Below the pieces are notes generated by a model that searched no databases, was not told where the DNA came from, and saw only the letters and a program-made list of their open reading frames with translations. 64,000 bases of DNA, from NCBI RefSeq assembly GCF_007667425.1, contig NZ_VDRC01000002.1, forward strand, positions 645,072 to 709,071, given 5' to 3'. Origin of the DNA: Microbacterium sp. 1.5R (lineage in GTDB: Bacteria; Actinomycetota; Actinomycetes; Actinomycetales; Microbacteriaceae). The translations under genes were made by a program, and so were the position numbers. Position 1 is the stretch's first letter, and the number at the start of each line of letters is the position of its first letter. Positions 60,832-64,000 of the stretch are shown one piece after another.

Positions 60832-61809
60832 TCAGAAGCGCAGGAGCACCTTGCCCACGCGTCCGGCGGAGGTGCTCGCACGCACCGCGTCGGCGATGTC
60901 GGCGGCGTCGAAGACGTCGGCGACGGGGAGGGTCAGGGTGCCGTCGGTGACGCGCTGGATGAGCTCGCCGAACAGTGCACCACGGGTCTCGGCGGCCATC
61001 GTCTGGATGACCTTGCTGCCCCAGAAGCCCTTGACGGTCGCCTGCTTGAAGATGACGTCGGAGGAGGCGATCTCCATCACCGGTGACTGCATCGCGCCGA
61101 ACGCGACGAGCGTTCCGCCCTCGCCCACGAGCGAGAGCACGTCTCCGGCAGCCGAGCCGCCGACGGAGTCGACGCCGAATGCGATGTGAGCGCCGCCCGT
61201 GATCCGCTCCACCTGGTCGCGCCAGTCGTCGGCGTCGGTGGCCACGACCCGGTCGATGCCCTGCGCGCGCAGCTCGTCGACTCCTGCCGCGCGACGGACG
61301 AGCCCGATCACATTCACGCCCCGCGCGGCGCCCAACTGTGCCAGCATGCGGCCGACCGCGCCGTTGGCGGCGTTCTGCACGATCCAGTCGCCCTCCTCGG
61401 CGCCCAGGAACTGCAGCAGGCTGATCGTGCTGAACGGCATCGACACCAGCTGCGACGCGCTCTCGTCGCTCAGTGCTTCCGGCACGGGGATGAGGCCGGC
61501 GGCGTTCGCCACCACGTACTCCGCCCAGGCCCCGAACGTGCCGCCGGTCGCGACGCGCTGTCCGACCGAGAGGTGCTCGACGCCTTCGCCCAGGGCTTCC
61601 ACGACTCCGAGCGCCTCGGTACCGGAGGCCGCGGGGAGCTCGGGCACGAACCCGTAGGTGCCGCGGACGGTCCACAGGTCGTGGTTGTGGATCGGCGAGA
61701 GCACGATGCGCAGCCGCACCTGCCCCGGCCCGGGGTCGGGGGTCGGTCGCTCCTCGACGGAGAGGACGTCTTCTGGTTCGCCGAAGGCGTGGTGGATGAG
61801 GGCGCGCAT
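60832..61809 (-). CDS. MDR-family quinone/enoyl reductase-like oxidoreductase
   Basis: NADPH-dependent medium-chain reductase of 325 residues without zinc ligands. The N-terminal GroES-like part has G-T-E-A-L-G-V-V. The cofactor domain reads Q-N-A-A-N-G-A-V-G-R-M-L-A-Q-L, the A-A-N-x-x-V-G-R form seen in mitochondrial trans-2-enoyl-CoA reductase (MECR/ETR). Substrate assignment between quinone, enone and enoyl-CoA is open. AAGGAG precedes the ATG at 61809. It lies downstream of ohr on the same strand with a 45-base gap, so oxidative-stress co-regulation is possible. Confidence 0.88.
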   Translation of the reverse strand: MRALIHHAFGEPEDVLSVEERPTPDPGPGQVRLRIVLSPIHNHDLWTVRGTYGFVPELPAASGTEALGVVEALGEGVEHLSVGQRVATGGTFGAWAEYVVANAAGLIPVPEALSDESASQLVSMPFSTISLLQFLGAEEGDWIVQNAANGAVGRMLAQLGAARGVNVIGLVRRAAGVDELRAQGIDRVVATDADDWRDQVERITGGAHIAFGVDSVGGSAAGDVLSLVGEGGTLVAFGAMQSPVMEIASSDVIFKQATVKGFWGSKVIQTMAAETRGALFGELIQRVTDGTLTLPVADVFDAADIADAVRASTSAGRVGKVLLRF

Positions 61810-61854
61810 GGGTTTCTCCTTGTGGGATGTGTGGGTGGGAGCCGGGTGACGGGG

Positions 61855-62277
61855 TCAGTCGTCCGACACGGTGATCGCGACGTCGATGTTGCCGCGCGTC
61901 GCGTTCGAGTAGGGGCAGACCTGGTGGGCGGCGTCGGCGAGGGCCTGCGCCTCGTCGTGGGGGAGGCCGGGGATGACGACCTCGAGCTCGACGGCGAGGC
62001 CGAAGCCGCCCTGGCCGTTCGACCCGATGTGCACGCGGGCGCCGACCGAGGAGTCGGCGATCGCGACCTTCTGGGTGCGGGCGACGGATTGGAGGGCGGA
62101 GTGGAAGCACGCGGCGTAGCCGGCGGCGAACAGCTGTTCGGGGTTGGCCCCGGCGCCGCTGCCTCCCATCGCCTTCGGGATGGCGAGGTCGAGGGCGAGC
62201 GCGCCCTCCTGAGTGACGACGCGACCGTCGCGTCCTGCTCCGGTGGCGAGTGCCTCGGCGGTGTAGAGAGCGTCCAT
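61855..62277 (-). CDS. ohr: Organic hydroperoxide resistance protein
   Basis: Ohr/OsmC peroxidase of 140 residues that reduces organic hydroperoxides using lipoylated proteins. The catalytic pair is C57 in G-Y-A-A-C-F-H-S-A-L and C121 in H-Q-V-C-P-Y-S-N-A-T. The arginine and glutamate of the active site lie in R-D-G-R-V and N-P-E-Q-L-F. AAAGGAG precedes the ATG. It lies 59 bases downstream of the ohrR regulator on the same strand, so it can be read from the OhrR-controlled promoter. Confidence 0.95.
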   Translation of the reverse strand: MDALYTAEALATGAGRDGRVVTQEGALALDLAIPKAMGGSGAGANPEQLFAAGYAACFHSALQSVARTQKVAIADSSVGARVHIGSNGQGGFGLAVELEVVIPGLPHDEAQALADAAHQVCPYSNATRGNIDVAITVSDD

Positions 62278-62336
62278 CGTGTGGACTCCTTTCCTGTGGT
62301 GCGGTCTGCGGGAGGTGTCAGGGGTCGGCCGCGGCG

Positions 62337-62795
62337 TCAGCGGCGCGGAGCCGCGGCATCCTCGCGGTCGGTCACGCCCTGGAGGAGCGCCGTGAGCTCG
62401 CGGAGTTCGGTGATGAGGCGCCGGCGGTGCGCGGGATCGGCCATGCCGGCGAGCTCGGCGACGGTGGCTCGGGCAGGGGCGACCTCGGCGCGCAGCGCTG
62501 TCCCTGCGTCGGTGAGGCGCACGAGCACGACGCGCTCGTCATCGACGCCGCGCGCGCGGGTGACGTACCCTGCCTGCTCCAGTCGACGCACCAGTGGCGA
62601 CAGCGTGCCGGAGTCCAGCTGCATCGCCTCTCCGAGTGCGCCGATGCTCTGTTCGCCCTCGTTCCAGAGGATCGCGAGCACGAGGTACTGCGGATACGTG
62701 AGTCCCCAGGGTGCGAGCAGCGAGCGGTACGCCTGCGTGGTCGCGCGGGCGGCGGAGTACAGCGAGAAGCACACCATCTCATCGGTCACGGCCAT
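62337..62795 (-). CDS. ohrR: OhrR-type MarR-family peroxide-sensing repressor
   Basis: Protein of 152 residues. The reactive cysteine C9 in E-M-V-C-F-S-L-Y is placed as in OhrR, with a Tyr nearby (Y-P-Q-Y) that usually bonds to it. The winged helix has L-D-S-G-T-L-S-P-L-V-R-R-L-E and the wing R-A-R-G-V-D-D-E-R-V-V-L-V-R-L-T. Oxidation by organic hydroperoxides releases it from DNA. The ATG is six bases after TACGAT. A 15-base palindrome just upstream is its likely operator. Confidence 0.93.
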   Translation of the reverse strand: MAVTDEMVCFSLYSAARATTQAYRSLLAPWGLTYPQYLVLAILWNEGEQSIGALGEAMQLDSGTLSPLVRRLEQAGYVTRARGVDDERVVLVRLTDAGTALRAEVAPARATVAELAGMADPAHRRRLITELRELTALLQGVTDREDAAAPRR

Positions 62796-62801
62796 GGAAG
62801 T

Positions 62802-62807
62802 ATCGTA
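62802..62807 (-). promoter_or_regulatory. -10 box TACGAT of ohrR, leaderless type
   Basis: On the minus strand, TACGAT, six bases, then the ATG at 62795. Confidence 0.6.
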
Positions 62808-62822
62808 CACAACTAAATTGTG
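62808..62822. promoter_or_regulatory. OhrR operator candidate
   Basis: Palindrome CACAA-N5-TTGTG, extending to GTACACAA and TTGTGCAC with one mismatch. It abuts the -10 box, so a bound repressor would block the polymerase. The sequence agrees with ACAA/TTGT-type OhrR sites. Confidence 0.7.
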
Positions 62823-62868
62823 CACAATCTATACGCAGGCGCTGATTCCCATCCGATTCAGAGGATGG

Positions 62869-64000
62869 TCAGCGGCGCAACCGAGCGCGGGTCTTGGTGA
62901 CGCTGCTCAGCGTCGCGCGCACCGGGGTGCCGAGGTAGAGACCGAGCGAGGCGCCCGAGGCGAGACCGATGCCGATCACGGCGGCATCGATCAGCGAATT
63001 GCCCGCCCCCATGACGCCTGAGGCCGTGCCGCCGGCGTGCACCATCTCCAACAGCCCCTGGAACACCGCCACACCAGGCACGAGCGGCACGATCGCGGCC
63101 GTCGTCACCGCCACCGACGGCACATGGAGATTGTGGGCGATGAGCACGCCGACGAAGCTCGCCAGCAGAGCCCCCACGGCGCTCGCCGCCGCCGGGTGCA
63201 CGTTCACCGACGTGGCGAGCGTGTACCCGGCGATCGTGATCGCGCTCAGAAGGGCGCTCACGAGGATGATCCGCAGCCCGGCCCCGTTGAAGACCGCCAC
63301 GGCCACGGCGATGATGATCGCCCCGGCGAACACCGCGATCAGCGGGCCGAACGGTGCGGGGTCGTCCGGCAGGTCCATGGTGAACCCGAGCAGGCTGCCC
63401 AGCTCGAGACCGACGAGGATGCCGATCACCACGCCGAGCGTCTGCATCGTCAGATCGAGGATGCGCCCGCCGGCTGTCAGTGCGAAGCCGTCGATCGCGT
63501 CCTGCGCCGCCCCCACCACCGTGAGCCCGGCCAGCATCAGCACGATGCCGGACGCGACGATGATCGAGGGGCGGATGCCGACGAACGGCCCGATGCCCGC
63601 CGCGCCCAGGGCCGACACGATCACCGCCACGACGGTGGTGACGAAGCCTCCGGCGATCTGACTGAAGAACAGCGGCACCCGGATGCGGGCGAGCGCCGCC
63701 TGGGTGATCGCGGCGCACAGCGCTGCGACGAACGTCAGCCCCACGATGAGCGGGGAGGCGCCGAGAAGGATGCTGACGCCCACCGCGAGCAGAGCGCGCG
63801 CGACGATGACGACGGGCTGCTGATAGCGGAACGGCAGCCGTCTGATGGCGCGGAACGTCGACCTGGCCGATTCGAGGTCGAGACCGTCGTCGATGTCGGC
63901 GACGAGCGCCTGCACGCGCTGGAGTTTGGAATGGTCGGGTGCGGCCACCCGCACCACGCGCACCAGGGTCTCGGGCCAGACCTCGCCGCTCAGGTGGAAC
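62869..64000 (-). CDS. thrE: ThrE-family threonine/serine exporter, 5' end cut by the window edge
   Basis: About 377 C-terminal residues are visible; the frame stays open to the right edge, so the true start lies outside. After V-V-R-V-A-A-P-D-H-S-K-L-Q-R-V comes the DUF1212 membrane half. A C-terminal DUF3815-like half follows, with about ten spans in all. G-A-G-N-S-L-I-D-A-A near the end is also seen in the family. C. glutamicum ThrE exports threonine and serine with the proton gradient. The N-terminal cytosolic domain that would hold the processing-like motif is not in the window. Confidence 0.88.
   Translation of the reverse strand, partial: FHLSGEVWPETLVRVVRVAAPDHSKLQRVQALVADIDDGLDLESARSTFRAIRRLPFRYQQPVVIVARALLAVGVSILLGASPLIVGLTFVAALCAAITQAALARIRVPLFFSQIAGGFVTTVVAVIVSALGAAGIGPFVGIRPSIIVASGIVLMLAGLTVVGAAQDAIDGFALTAGGRILDLTMQTLGVVIGILVGLELGSLLGFTMDLPDDPAPFGPLIAVFAGAIIIAVAVAVFNGAGLRIILVSALLSAITIAGYTLATSVNVHPAAASAVGALLASFVGVLIAHNLHVPSVAVTTAAIVPLVPGVAVFQGLLEMVHAGGTASGVMGAGNSLIDAAVIGIGLASGASLGLYLGTPVRATLSSVTKTRARLRR

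Overview
The window is one continuous piece of GC-rich actinobacterial chromosome, and every long real frame shows strong G/C third-position bias. The gene set points to the family Microbacteriaceae, most likely Microbacterium or a close relative: mtrA-mtrB-lpqB, a WhiB1-type regulator, a SigH/SigR-RsrA pair, the fused 2-oxoglutarate decarboxylase Kgd, a PdtaS kinase and a GuaB1-type enzyme. I saw no rRNA, tRNA, insertion sequence, prophage, CRISPR array or replication origin. No gap between genes exceeds about 240 bases.

Region 1 (1-23.8 kb) is a conserved core. It runs: membrane protein, mtrA-mtrB-lpqB, comF-type gene, hpf, a soluble coiled-coil protein, padR-type regulator, secA, alaA-type aminotransferase, orphan CpaE/CpaB-like pair, BldC-like protein, Rv3235-like protein, pdtaS, whiB1, bcp, rsgA-aroA, sigH-rsrA and an Eis-like acetyltransferase. 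It resembles the mtrA-to-whiB1 block of mycobacteria. Region 2 (23.8-31.7 kb) holds kgd, guaB1 and two coupled CNNM/CorC-type membrane proteins preceded by a probable 22-codon leader peptide. Region 3 (31.7-44.5 kb) is metabolic and accessory: old yellow enzyme, NnrD, a GT87-like membrane protein, a thiamine-binding-type protein, DUF2000/AraC/MFS, Nudix, metX, metY, SDR, ung and a GNAT.

Region 4 (44.5-49.5 kb) is a five-gene dipeptide/oligopeptide ABC importer operon read leftward. Region 5 (49.5-54 kb) has an alpha/beta hydrolase, an AhpD-like protein coupled to a tyrosine phosphatase, an SIP-domain protein behind a DtxR-like iron box, and an arginase-family gene coupled to a small HEXXH protein. 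Region 6 (53.7-56.6 kb) is a TPM-domain protein with PspA. Region 7 (56.7-64 kb) has DUF3097, trmB, a CPBP-like protein, DUF1304, a DinB with a non-aromatic steric-gate residue, a quinone-reductase-like MDR, ohr with ohrR and its operator, and a threonine exporter cut by the right edge.

A recurring theme is a TANNNT box 5-8 bases before a start codon, seen at more than 20 genes on both strands. This is the signature of leaderless transcription, and it also decides several starts here. Strong inverted-repeat terminators sit mainly between convergent genes.
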